Part shown: one piece after another, positions 23,328 to 36,900 of the stretch
How the letters are laid out: every line of letters begins with the position of its first letter
How positions within the stretch are numbered: position 1 is the stretch's first letter
NCBI GenBank assembly: GCA_947579665.1
Contig: OX388350.1
Coordinates: 40,643,393-40,707,392, forward strand
Reading direction: 5' to 3'
Length of the DNA stretch: 64,000 nucleotides
DNA from: Sympetrum striolatum
Taxonomy: Eukaryota; Arthropoda; Insecta; Odonata; Libellulidae
Translations under genes and position numbers: made by a program
The notes under the pieces: generated by a model
Databases searched by the model: none
Told to the model about the DNA's origin: nothing
What the model saw: only the letters and a program-made list of their open reading frames with translations

Positions 23328-24908
23328 TCAGTTGGCACTCTCACATGTTACACCATCTGCAAGCACCACTGAAACTTTGCCTGGTACGGCGACCTTCTGA
23401 CCTCCAATATTGTGCTTCCTTCTGCGAATGCTTCCACCGAGTAATGGAGGTCCTTTACTCCCTCCACTTCCTATAGAGCCCCTTGCTTCCCCTCCTCCCC
23501 TACCACCTGCCTGTTTCTCTCCTTTAGAGCGAGCTGACGAAAAGGAAAAGAATCCACGTTGTTTGGAAGATGGGCTAGGACCTCCAGATCTCCCAACCTT
23601 CTGGTGTTGCCACCATTTACAGTGATCCCTTTGCAGCATGCTATCGAGACTTCTGGCCAAGGAACCTTCTCCAGGGACCTCTTCCTCTCCATCTTGTCCC
23701 TTCTTTCTCCTGACAGGTTGTACTGAAGAGGAAGATGTAGACGAAGCACCTGAGGGTGATGCACCAGCCGTGCCATTACCCAATTCTTCTGGTGAACCGG
23801 CTGCTAGGAATGACCCAGTTGACCCAGTGCTATCACCTCCTTCATTAGCAGACGAATTTCCTCCCTTACCACCAACTAGAGCCCTCCAACCTCGTCCGAC
23901 CTTACCCCCATGACCTTCCCTCCCAAGAGATGCAGTTTTCCTTTGAGTGGGCAATGGTGATGCCCTGCCTCTGGAGGCCCCAGAACAGTCGGAATGAGGT
24001 CTAGGAGGAGTGTTGGGTGGCGACAGCCCTCCTTCCCTCCTATGGCCATCACCACCTCCAAGTGAAAGCCTCTCCGTGAAGTGCCGAAGACGTGATATTA
24101 TAGAGGAGTGATGGTGATTTTTTTGCGACCTGCATGACTGCTGGGAATTCTCTTCCGTTAAACTCAAAGTTCCATCCCCGTCCTGCGGAGCTGTTGATTG
24201 GCTGGGAGGTTCTGCAGGGACGTCCTGCGTCCCTCCTGCTTTCACCCCTCCGGTTGTGTTAGTTTCCCCCTCACCTTCATCGTCTGTTTTCGCCCTACCC
24301 TCAATGCGGGATTCTCTCCTCTTTCTGACCCCTGATGGTGGTACCACTATCGTGGAGGCCCCTTCAGTGGATATCTTGAACTTGAGGGTTTTCTCGCTTA
24401 CTTCCACCTCTGTCACCGTCTCCTCACCTTCTTCATCATCATCCTCTTCCTCTTCGGACTCTTCTTCATCCACCTCCTCATTGATGGGTCTGTTCTCTGC
24501 AAGGGAGCCCTCCGTGAGTGTCTCCCCTCCTGTGGCATCGATGCTTCTAGATTTCTCTGGTATCTGTGGTACTGGTTCGTAATCCCCTCCATCATATGAC
24601 CTTGAATGTGAGTGGGAGTGTGATCGCATCCACTGAAGACTTCTTTTGGAGCGCATGCTATGTGCACTGCCGGATTTGGTGAGTATATTTCCACCGCAGG
24701 CATGTCCTCCAGAAGGGGCTACTGAAGAGGTTGAGTTTGGATCCAGGAGTGCAGAATGGGACATGCCATCTTCTGTCCCTCCATCTCCTTTGCAGCTACC
24801 GCCTCCAGAAGTGGCATCAACGCTGCGTCGATGTCTCTCATCCTTGGCAGCCTCGTTGAGGCGGCGGTAGTAGTCAAGTGCTTCTCTTACAGGAATGATT
24901 ATGAGGTC
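23328..24908 (-). CDS. Pde9: PDE9 terminal exon: end of catalytic domain and long C-terminal tail
   Basis: It begins in frame 0 after an AG (acceptor TTCTTTGAAG) with [16 protein letters not shown], the last helix of the PDE9 catalytic domain, and runs 526 codons to TGA at 23328-23330. After about 30 residues the sequence becomes low complexity: SHSHSHSRS, an acidic run ([20 protein letters not shown], about residues 534-553), many Ser/Gly/Arg-Lys patches and RRKKG. These suggest a disordered, phosphorylatable tail. Vertebrate PDE9A ends soon after the catalytic domain, so the extension is a marked difference. The absence of stops over 1.5 kb supports real coding. Confidence 0.9.
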   Translation of the reverse strand, partial: DLIIIPVREALDYYRRLNEAAKDERHRRSVDATSGGGSCKGDGGTEDGMSHSALLDPNSTSSVAPSGGHACGGNILTKSGSAHSMRSKRSLQWMRSHSHSHSRSYDGGDYEPVPQIPEKSRSIDATGGETLTEGSLAENRPINEEVDEEESEEEEDDDEEGEETVTEVEVSEKTLKFKISTEGASTIVVPPSGVRKRRESRIEGRAKTDDEGEGETNTTGGVKAGGTQDVPAEPPSQSTAPQDGDGTLSLTEENSQQSCRSQKNHHHSSIISRLRHFTERLSLGGGDGHRREGGLSPPNTPPRPHSDCSGASRGRASPLPTQRKTASLGREGHGGKVGRGWRALVGGKGGNSSANEGGDSTGSTGSFLAAGSPEELGNGTAGASPSGASSTSSSSVQPVRRKKGQDGEEEVPGEGSLARSLDSMLQRDHCKWWQHQKVGRSGGPSPSSKQRGFFSFSSARSKGEKQAGGRGGGEARGSIGSGGSKGPPLLGGSIRRRKHNIGGQKVAVPGKVSVVLADGVTCESAN

Positions 24909-27900
24909 CTTCAAAGAATAAAATGAACACATTTGAGTGATGATATTCAGATAAATTACTAAAATCTAAAATTTGTGGTGATTGGACTTTAATCTACTGA
25001 GGGGGAAGATAAATATTAACTTCCCCTGCTATATGCCACTGGCGGCTTGCTGGTTATATATCTAAATCTTAACAAGATTTGACTGAGGACATCTTCTCAA
25101 GTTAAGTAGTGGTGGGATTTAATAATACAACAGACAGATACAATAACAGATACAATAACAGATTAAAATAATTATTCATGATATACTGTTAAAGTAAAAT
25201 TTACATCATTCAGGAAAACTATGCTATGCAGATAGAAGAAAAAATACTACTTGATGATTTTGATAGTAAAGTAAGAGATAGTTAAATCTCCAGAGAGATG
25301 GCATTTGGATTTTTAAAATGATCTTTTAATATTGTTCTATGAATATAAAGTATGATAACACATTTATAATGAATTTAATCATGTCTGATTAAATCAAAAC
25401 ATTAAATTAATTTGCTCTATTATTTAAGTTATGTAGTAGATTACTGGTACACTTTGACTTCTGTATTGGTGGTGTCTAAATCACAAGTTACATTCATGCT
25501 GGTAAAAAATATTTTCCCTTCGTGAAATGATTTACCTTTTATTTTTAAATGGTTAAAATTTCTAAGTCATATGGCAATACTAAGAACTCAAGACAGATAA
25601 TTCTGAAAGAAATTTAAATTTCATTTATTATCTGCTATTCTCTTGAATAAGCAATGAGGGAATATGATTCAGGACAGTGAAACTTTAAAGTATGGCTAAG
25701 CTTGGATGTCAGTGATACTGTTTCATTCTCCGGCTACCAAAGTATTAACATCAGTATGAAATATTGAAAGTTGGATTCTGAATAATCAAAATGTATTCCT
25801 CCATATTTAAGGGGCATTGGAGATTTTATCTACACAAACATATCCCTAAATATACCTATAATTAGATTATATGCAGATAGATAGATCTATGCAGAAAGTG
25901 ACTAAATAAAAAGTATAGTTCCATCACAACTCACATCTAAGTCTGGAAGAAGGTCCCCAAGAGCTTCAAAAAGAGGCAGCAGAACGTATCCAATGAAGGA
26001 ACACTGTGATGATGGCTTCGTAACTTTATCCCTGTCCATGAATGGGGTCACTGGCAGCCCCTCCATCTTTTCAGCATCACTTTGAGAGAAGAATTCCTGA
26101 AAAATTGATAATTTAAAGAAAACATGATAAAAGCCATAGAAATTAAGATAATAAAATATGATACTTAGATTTTATTAGGAATACTATTTTATGTCATGCC
26201 TACAATTGATGTTTTTCCTCAAAGGATTCAGCTTTACTCTCACAATGTTTGAATGATATTTTGTACATTTTGAATGATATAAAATCTAATAATTTTGAAT
26301 GATATATATCATATGATATAAAAATACCATTATGATAATAATAAATTCATTTAGAATTCTTCTTTTCTTCAAATTTCAGTTTGGAAGTTAATGTTACTAA
26401 AAAAATGAGTCAAGGATACATACATGAGTGTTCAACCTATCGGTGAGTTCATGTCCATCAAATTTCAAAGATCCCAATTCAATTCCATCTCCTTCACTTC
26501 CTGATAGTTAACCTCACACTTTAAGTCATCCGTGATCTTTTGTCTATGTCTATCCCTCTATTTTTATCTTGAATTCTACCCTTAATTACTTTCTTTAGCA
26601 GTCCCTCCTTCTCGATATCAGTCCCACCCATTTCTGCTTTTGATGCTTAATCACTTCAATTAAAGCCCTCTCCCCCCCAACCATCTCCAGCACCTCTGTA
26701 TTTGCTTTCATATTTGCTCAATTTACTTTATCCATTCTATGCCACATCACATAAGGTTTTTCAAGTTTTCACTTAGGAAAATAGTTACCTGTTTAATTTG
26801 ATTTTACTTGTATTTAAAAAAAACTCACTGATGTAATTAGAAAAAGGAATTGAGTGCAGAGTTTCTTATTGAGCACTCAATCAAATTGGTAGGTAAGGAT
26901 ATACAGAATAATATAAACAGTAATTTGAAAAATGCTAAAAGAATTAATATTATTGATGAATGCAAAATTATGCTTTATTAAGTTTTTAGAATGAATTAGT
27001 CTATTTAATCATCATCATAAGGCAAATATTTCTTTTATGAACTTCAAGAAACTTAATGTTAATGAATAAGATAACTTCAGATGATGACTAACTGTTCTCT
27101 TGCTAATTAAAGATAAATGATTTATGTGGACCAATTTTAAGATACAGTAGAAGATTGGATTACCTGTAACAGCCGGTCTAGCCATGGTTCTGCAACATTC
27201 ATAGGACGTGCTTCATTGGAAATATCGGCAACTTTGATGAGCACCATTGACAACTGTGAGATATACAATTTACATTTGTTAGCAATACAGCCATAGACCA
27301 CATCTCCTTGATAGATTCACAAGATATATGCCAGAATAAAACACAATTTCAGCATGATAAAACAATTCCTAAAAAAAACATGCAGTTATAGTAATTTATT
27401 AATTGAAACTGAACTACAATTATAACATATTATAAAAACAGAAGTCACACAACTCTTGGAGTAACTTCACATAAAATACAACAACGTCTAAAACTAAAAT
27501 ATGACTCGTACAACATTTGAAATCCCTTAGAAGAAAAGTTGGCTAAAAAAACATAATAATTCGCATTTAACCTAAAACAAAAGATTTTAACATTGAAGTT
27601 CATCCATAAGAGGTATAATTACTATGATGAGGGCATGTAAGGGAATCTGTACATTTTAAAAAATAAGGATCTAACAATAAAATATTTAGATCCTCTCATT
27701 CACAGTAGCTATACATATTGATAAGTGTAATAGAAATACCATCCTTCACTTCAAGCTGAATTCAAAAGGTAAGTTTCTCTTGTGGGATCATATGAGATAT
27801 CAAATGTAAATAACTATCAATCTCTGAATTACTCACCAAGTTAATGTGTGCTGGATTTTCATAATTAAATATTGGTATAATCTCTTTGAACTGTGCAAGA

Positions 27901-30900
27901 ATTTCATTGTGTCGTGCCATGTCGGTAGCAAGAATGCATCGAATGACACCTTCCCTTACTCTCCGATAGTCAGTTGGAGAGAGGTTTGCAAAAATATCAC
28001 TATCTGGATCCTCTTCCAGTATTCTAAATGTGACCGAACAATGATGATTCTCCAGGGGACTTATATCATTGTATCGGAGTGCCAGCTCCGTTCTTGCATT
28101 GATCTGGAATAATTATATTTCAATTTCAATTAATTCATATGTTCTTATATGAAGCACTAATAAATAATTCAAAATCAAGTTATAAGAATAACCAAGTTTA
28201 AAAGATCAATTTCCTTTGTATTCATGGTAAACTTGATTAATATAACATTAAGAGAATAATTAATGCAAATTTTAAGATAATTTACTCAGACACTGATGGT
28301 AGTATTAATGAATATACTTCTTGGGTGAATCATATTGAAAGGAATAAATTTACCTGGTATATATTGTTGTATCCAGGATGATCCAAGTCATGGCAAATGC
28401 ATGATGTTATTAAAATGAATGTCTCCAGCTCTCCAATGTGTGGCATGAGATTAGCTTTGCAAATCATTGCATACATCTAAAATGTAAAAGATTATTCAAT
28501 TATAAAATGACATGTGGTATAGAAGATAATTTTTCATGAAAATGTTATTATTATTGACATTGGTCAGATTTAATTTATGCCCTATTTATAGGATATATCA
28601 ACAGGTAAGTCTACATTCTATAAACGTTAGATACACAAATCTCTAGTTATAAAAAGTGTTCGGTGAAAGCCTTTGTAATCCATGCTGTAAGAAAACCATT
28701 CTATAACTAAAATAAAGTTCTAATGGTTACAAAGACAATAGCATAAGGCAGTAACAAGACATTTTTACTCTAAAGAAAATTTAAATCAATAAAATATAAC
28801 ACACACTGAACTATAATAAAATTATCAACTAGTTATAATGACTAAATAAACATATCACAATAAAAGACATATTAAATAGATAACAACTTGTAAGAACGTT
28901 TATAAGACTGGTATTACATTCAAATTTGCAATTCAATCAACATCATTAAAACAAGATGTAGGAACATCTCTAAGCACTTGTCTATACTCTGGGTGAATAA
29001 ATTGATTGTGAAAAGAACACTAAGAGGAAATTTGGAGGAAAATACTCACCATCTGTGCCACACAGAAGCAGTGTCGAAAATTATGGAAAGGTACATCATT
29101 ATAGTTGTCATACACTGCAAAAAGGAACCGTCGGAGAACTGGCATAGTTATTCCAAAGCGTGCAGGGAGACCAAGGTCAACATAAATGTGTTGCAAGAGA
29201 AGAAGTAGCTCTTCGTCAGACCATGCATCACTCTCAAAGGTTGCTTGGCGTAGCCATTTACGTACGCCTTCACAAGCACTCCCTTCACTATAAAACAAAA
29301 GGAAATTATCATCATCAATTATATTGCAGAGCATTTAAATTTAAATGTATTATTTAGTGTTAGATATCTTGTCAAAGAATTGTATTTGACTATTTTAAAT
29401 ACTCTAAGAGATTGATTGTTTATTTTTATTTAATTGATTTGTTTATTGAAGGTTCAAGTAACATAACCTGGCACTTTCTAATGAGCCACTGTCTGGCTCA
29501 GAAAAACTATAACAGTTAATTTGAATTAATTGCAATTATTAAACCAGTATTTTGGGAAATATTATATGTAATAATAGCATAGCATTATTGTCTTTATTTT
29601 ATTACTTATCTTGCCAATTGTATTGTTATATTAATTGTATATTTTTTTACCAACTCTACAACAATGTATTACAACAACATTACTTTCTATTGCATATTGA
29701 ATTATAATATTATATCTGAAACAAACCTTCAATAAAAGTACAGAAAATATTACGTCCTACAATTTAGAGATAAATAATGACTACTTTCTCTTTCTATTCA
29801 TTAATCTATGAAATTAGCAATAGAATTATGAGTTCATATTGAATATAAAAAGTAAAAACAAGACATAAAAATAAAATATTGTAAATTGAAAGGTGGTTAA
29901 TGTTTTGGTGTAAAAATATCAATATCTGAAAATGGATGCATGAAAATGGAAAGAAATAAATTGATTTTTGAGGAAAATAAAGAAATACCAACAAAATGAA
30001 TAAAGAGTCTGAATTTAAATACAGAATTTTCCCAACTTGGGTGATTTATAAAAACCTAAGCTTGTATGTAGATAATTCTAATCTCCACATATGTATTTAC
30101 AGAAAATGTTGACTCTGAGATAAGCAAAACTCTATTTGTTAAACATTACTATAGCAAGTAGCTAGCATATAGCTTGGGTAAAATTGGAGATGTATGGTGA
30201 ATGCAGGTCTAATTATGTAAGTCAAGAACTGTCTGCAACTAAAAGACCACAGTTATCTACATAAGATTATTAAAATGAAATAGTTAACAGCTTGAGAAGA
30301 AGAAATCATTTTAAGATGTTTATTTTGGTTTTAAATACTAGGGTATGTCCTCTTACTTCTACAATCTCAATTATCAATTTCAAATGCATCCTATACTGAA
30401 TGATAATCATTAAAAACGAAGCTATATGCCAATTAAATATTTGTTTTAAGTAAAAGACTCGAAGAACTGAATAATGACAATTAAAAATTATAATTGAAGA
30501 TACATCTCAATTAAATATTTGTTTAAAGTAGAAATGGTACCACCAAAAAGTGTATTGTATGTTTGGCAAAAAAAGGAGAGTACCGGTTAGTAATGACCAA
30601 ATAATTGATAAATTTGGAGCAAAGGAAAAGTCAGAAACCAGTACAAAGGATGTATTTTGCATTGGTTTTGAACAGTGAAAGAATAGATAGAAGCAGTTTA
30701 GCAAAGATAGTGTTTGATTAACATTTTAAAGGTATTAAAAGGATTGGTAGATCATGAATAGTCACATAACATTGTATGATTATGGCAAATAAGTTTTTGA
30801 AGAAAAGAGATATATGAAGGTACAAGAGATAAGGGTATGAACAAATGTATAGGCCATATGCAAAATAAGTGCACAAAGATGTACAATTGCAGAGGAAAAT

Positions 30901-33900
30901 AAGTTAAAATGAGGTGAATAGTGAGCTAAACGCAGATGAAAATGACTAGATGGATGTATGTGTACACTTGTTTAAACTTATCATAAATACATGCTGGGAG
31001 ATTTTATCTCTCAAGTTCCAGTTTTCATTTATAACCATAATTTTTATACATTCTAGATGCTTCTATGGAGCAAAATACTCACCTGATCTCCATAAACCTA
31101 TGGTAAACCTGCCGTGCAGAGTCTGGGTCCCGCCTGCCATATGGCTGGTGCTTGCCAGTGACTCTCTTTTTCCTTTTACTTGTAGAAGGAGTATTTGAGG
31201 CTGAGGAGTCTTGAGAAGTTTTTCGGAGTGTGAGATTTTCAGGGTTCTGAAGTCGGTTCCTTAGTGCTTCGACTTCTTGTCTGAGTTCTTTCACCACATC
31301 TGGAACCTCTCCTGAGGCTGAGCGCAGTTGCTGCTCCAGATTCTCCAACCTGTATCACAAATAAACATTCCAAGTTGTAGACCAAGAGTTTTTTTAACCA
31401 TATCAACCCATGCACTGGGATTAACAAATGGGGAGTAAAACCCAGTAACTGACTTTCTGGGACTTTGAAGTTGCATGGATTATTTTAAAAGAGACCTAGC
31501 ACTCCTGAAGTGTGGTATAACTCTTTATAGCAATGCCAAGAAAATGAGGATGTAATAGATTGTTTACTACAAGACACCCTTCACCTTCTGGGTGATGAGA
31601 CTTGTCCTTGTGGATAGCACACCAACCTGCCTTGCAGATGAGTTGGTGTATTGGTAACATTGCAATAGACTGTCAAAGCATTGTCAATAGATCCTTTTCC
31701 ATTCCAATACACAGTTCTAAAAAGAAAAAAAATCCCCATTCAATAGACTTAACCTATGCAAAATTTATTATGGGATTATGACATAATACAAAAATGATAT
31801 AGCTGACATTTTTCATCCAGTAAAATTCACTATGTACGTAGACGATTTAAAATTATATTTTAAAGTCAAATCTATAACTGATTGTAATTAAATTCAAGAA
31901 GCCATGAATAACCTAACTCATTGGTGCAATAATAATTTGATAGAATTGAACCAAAGTAAATGCTTATGTATATCGTTCCACCGATGTAAAGCTCCCATTC
32001 TTCACAATTACCAGGTGAATAATACATCTTTAACTAGGACTGATGCAGTGAAGGATTTGAGAATTTTATTTGACATTAGCTTAAATTTTGATAATCATAC
32101 TGATCAAATAGTCAATAGAGCTCTGAAAATGCTTGGTTTTATATCGAGGGCTACAAAATATTTTAATACTCTAGTTGCATTGAAGACATTGTATACCAGC
32201 CTAGTCATACCTATTCTTGAGTATTGCTCAGTCGTGTGGTCTCCACACTACAACTGTCACATTAATCGCCTAGAAAAATTACAAAGACGCTTCATTAGAA
32301 TTCTTTTAAGAAAGTTGGGATATGATATAAATAATATATCCTTCCATGAGGTATATAGTGTACTTGGGCTAAAAATGCTTTCTCTAAGGCGGCAACAGCA
32401 TGATCTACTCTTCTTATACAAATTATTAAATAACATCTTATCCTGCCTTGAGCTACTCAGTTTGATACCTCTCCATACATCCACCTATAACACTAGAAAG
32501 AAAGGTCTTTTTTATAAAGGTACAAACTATATGTAATACAGTCCAATCGTCAGAATCATTAGAACCGCTAATGAACTTCCTGACAATGTAGATTTCTGTG
32601 CCCTCAACTTAGCCTCTTTTAAAAAAATTATAGAATCAATTATGTCATAGTGTTGCATCCTTTAAAATTCAATTTTTTTTTATTTATTTTTTTTTGTTGT
32701 TGTTGAATTCATCTATATCACCTAGGATAAATTTTTTGCAAAATATTTGGCTTTTTCCAATCTCTTTTTCATCTCTTTATATTCCTTTTAGTATATATAT
32801 TCTTTTATTTTTTGTTTGTTTTTTTCCCTTGCGACCAAGTGCAATCTCAAATTATATGTGTTATTTTAAATACAAATATTGTAGTATATAAAATTATGAT
32901 ATTGTTTGAATTTATTTTCTATGATTTTCCATGTGTGTTTTACATGGACGTATGAGACTAAAATGAAACTTGTATTATTATGTATCTTTGTGCTAATTTT
33001 TATCATCTTTTTTTGTATCTCTCTATAGATTAATTTTTTTAATGGTTTTACTATACATAATTATACATATATTTTTTAGCTTACCGAGTTTGAGTTTTCA
33101 TAATCGAAAAGATGTGCAGGAAATGACTTAATTGGACTGAATATTAGCATTGTGGCTTGAGTGGCAGGTGATAAGCAACACAGCTAGAAACAGCAAAGAC
33201 TGGAATCCAATATTGGAATGAAATGGTTGCTCAGACTATACCACATCAGCTAGACATCACTAGACTAGCTCTATACATCACTCAAGCCATTCACTATGAT
33301 AATGCTATCAATGTTTATCCATTCGAATGACTCCTTGATTAAATGCTAAGCTTTAAGTAGCAAAACGAATTCGCTTTCGGCAATCACGGCACATTGGCTA
33401 CGTTTGCGACCCTGACTAACAGCAAAGGAAAGTAGTGAGTTCTTCTGTCAACTGAGACCAGAGCACAAGTGCATAAATCCCAAACTCGATGACGGCAAGT
33501 CCTTAATGCCCACTAGAGCTCCCAGGACAAGACACCAGCACGTACGAGTGCCTTATCGAACGACAGGGGAGATTCCAGACGAGGAGAGGACGTGGGACAT
33601 TTTGGTTGATAGGGAAAGAAATGAGGGGTCAGAAACCTTTTGAGAAGGATGCATACATCGGAAGATAGACGAAAGACTTTTGTTTTTCCTTGTTTTTTAG
33701 AAAATCCACGTCTTATTTTTCACGATAATACAAGGAATTAGCTTGAAGAGAATGATTACTTTTAATCGTAAGAGTTTAAAGAGGAATTAATGGAGTATGT
33801 GATGTTTATCAACACATAGCACAACAACATACTTACAATAACGAAAATTTTTGATTGATTACTCTCAACGATTAGGTAAATTAATATCCTATAGCAAAAC

Positions 33901-36900
33901 TTACGCGAGCTGCAATTTCTGAACCATTTCCGCTATCCACCGTTCAATTTGTTATCTGAAGACGGCAAGAAACAGAAGGGCGTAGAATTTATTTCGTATG
34001 TAAGAAAATAATCCGAAATCAATCATTATGACGAATGATGTTGGAGATATAACTTATCATAAAGTCATTTGTATCTAAGATATTGGAACGATTGCGATAT
34101 TTAGCAAAAATCTTCTACGAACTTTATAGAGTAGAGTTCGGAATTGCGGAATAGCTCAATAGTTCGTGTAGCGACCCGATATGCTGAAAATCCGGCTTCG
34201 AGTCCCCATCTCGGTAGATTTTTTTCACAACCATTTCTCCTAAGATTTCTCACCATATTTTCCACACAAAACCTCGACTTTAAACAAATATTTTGTAGCA
34301 TTCTCCAATAGAAAATAAAATTCCCTGCCGTACGAATTAAAAACAATTGTGAACCATCAACACATCAAGATACATCTATGTTATTACTAACTGATAAAAG
34401 TTTAACTTATTTCATAACAGCGTTAATATACACTTATATATATGTGTGTGTGTATGCAATTTATGTCTTTCCTGTCTATCTATCTTTCATTTTACTTGAA
34501 ATCTGTAATTTCAGTTTATGATTATACATTTCTTTCTGAAGTCAATCCAGTTTAAATAACGCTTCTGCACTTTTTAAACAATTTTTCTTCATCTGATGTC
34601 GCATAAATCTTTGTAGTTGTTCAGGTACATTATACAAAAACTTTTGTTTTTGATCTTCTACTGCACCTAGCGCATTATTGTCATTATTATTATCGTTTTT
34701 ATATTTCCGGATCTTAAGGTATACGAATTATAAAGTAAACGTAACTCGAGGGATATAAAAAGGTGGGGTTAGAAACTAACATATGCAAAATAATTCTAAA
34801 CGTAGGAAATGCCATGCGCTTTCAAAACCATGAACCCACCTCCCAAATAGCATACAGAAGGCTATTCGCCGATTGGAGGAAAATCTTGAAACAGGAGGGA
34901 AACAATAACAGTTGCGATAATGGCAGATCGTTGTAAGGCGAAAAACTGGGTCACCTGAGACGAAGAATGACTGGCGTTTCTTTCTTCGTAGTCATGAAAA
35001 GAATTCAGATGTGTTTCTCTTCCGTAGATTTTTCTTCCCCTATAATAGCGTTGGGATTCCCCGTGAAACAAAACAAGAAATTATTCTCTCGTTAGCTACA
35101 GTTCTACAGCACAAATTCTACGGATATATCTCAAATCTCTAACAAAGATTTAAAAATAGACAGAAAATAAACAACAACAGTCGTTGATTATTAATTCTCT
35201 TAAGATTGATCGATAAGATATATTACGAAAGTCTTGAATTATATACGGAAAGAATTCCATTAGTCAATACGAAAAGGCTGTAATGGGGGAAACTAAAGCA
35301 GGTGAATACATTCTCTTACTTAGGTAGTGTTCTTTTCTGAGATGGAAGATGTAAAGATGAGATTCGTACAAGAATAGCTTTGATCAAATAAGTCTTTATG
35401 AAGCAAAGGGAAGTGATGACTAGAAGTCTAAATAAATGAATCCGAAAAAGGTTGGTGAGTTTTGACTTTAAAGGTAAAATTGGTGGATTACGCATCCAAA
35501 GCACATATCAGTTTAAATTTGTCTCAAGCGACCTGACCAAATGTGTTTTTGTGTTAGTATATAGTTGGTAGCGATAAGAATGGAGATTTTATTCGAGAAA
35601 CGCCTATTACCCGTAATTAAATCGCCAGAAGCTTTAATCTATATGAATGAATCCGGAGAAGCGTCTATATATAATAGATAGATAGGATACTAATTCACAG
35701 GCTAAACCACAAGCGTCATTGACTTGAAATTTTTACAACGTATTGGCCATAACGTGTAACCGCCAGAAAAATTGCGGTTTTGAATCTCAGTGTCATGGGT
35801 TCGATTTCAGAGGGCCCGTAAGTCCCGATTTTTCCCGTTTAAAAGCATTGCTTTGATTTTCGGGAATAAAAAAAAAATACTTCCCGGATAGGTAGAAAAT
35901 CGAAACTCAAGGAGCCTTTATATATGGTCATGATTTATCGAAAACATAAATGACTTTCATGGAAAAAGTCCTGGGTTTGATGCTAGAACGATGCAATAAT
36001 CTGTCATTTAAAATATATTGAGGTAGTTTTTCATTATTTTTTGATGCACTTACCGAAATGATAGGAAGTTCTTGCTTTGCTGGAAGATTTATATTAAGAC
36101 TTAGTTTCAGAAAAAAATTTAGATACCACCATTCGTGGTATCTAAATTTTCCTGCGTTCCTGTTCCTGCGTTCGATGCCAGAGCACATTAAAATTTCTCT
36201 CATAAGGATTATATGTGAAAAGTAGGACGTCGTTTGAGGCATTTGCAACCAATATTTCTGCCTAAATTTGATCTGGTGATCTTCTATTGTGCTGCATAGG
36301 AAGTATCACCAGAAAGACCAGGGTTCGATGCCGGATGGTAAATATATCTCCCATATGAAACACACTGGGGTAGTTTTTCATTATTTTTTTCATGAACTTA
36401 TCGAAATGATAGGAAGTTCTAGCTTAGATAGAAGATGAATATTAAGACTTGGTTTAAGAAAAAAATTATATAAGACCATGCTGTTTCTGGGTTCGATGCC
36501 AGAGCACATTACAATTTCTCACATAAGGAATATATATGAAAAGTAGGACGTCGTTTGAGGCAGTTGCAGCCAATATTTCTGCTTGAGTTTTCACACATAG
36601 TTAGAGACGGTGATCTTCTGTTGTTCTGCATAGTAAGTATCACCAGGAAGACCCGGGTTCAATGCCGGACGGATAAATTGCAGCGAATTTTAAGAATCTT
36701 CAATTTTAAGAATATTTTAAGTACTTTTACAACTTTTGAGGACCCTCTCGATATGACGTCGACTTGAAATTTGTGTTATCAACATGCTTGCAGAATGAAA
36801 GTAACATTTTACTCGTATAGTATACCCGCGGAAACACAAAGCCGGAAGTTCCCTTATTTCTGAAAGCTGTTTATAACACATCCTGATCGGGAAAGCTGAG

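Larger units (their letters stand above)
31350..33904 (-). other. PDE9 intron region holding the LINE and a candidate first exon
   Basis: Between the first shared exon and the exon at 33905 lie the antisense LINE (31740-33080) and the short candidate exon at 33085-33101. The part from 33360 to 33700 is less AT-rich with several CpG, as expected near an alternative promoter, but no core promoter motif is claimed. Confidence 0.5.

Noticed and set aside
23410..24870. Plus-strand frames opposite the PDE9 tail exon
   Set aside because: They are shadows of the G+C-rich coding exon on the minus strand, and have no independent motif.
33927..33952. Reading the 33905 exon upstream of its ATG as coding ([16 protein letters not shown])
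   Set aside because: It looks protein-like, but a TAA lies in frame directly after the predicted acceptor, so the ATG at 33927 is the more likely start.
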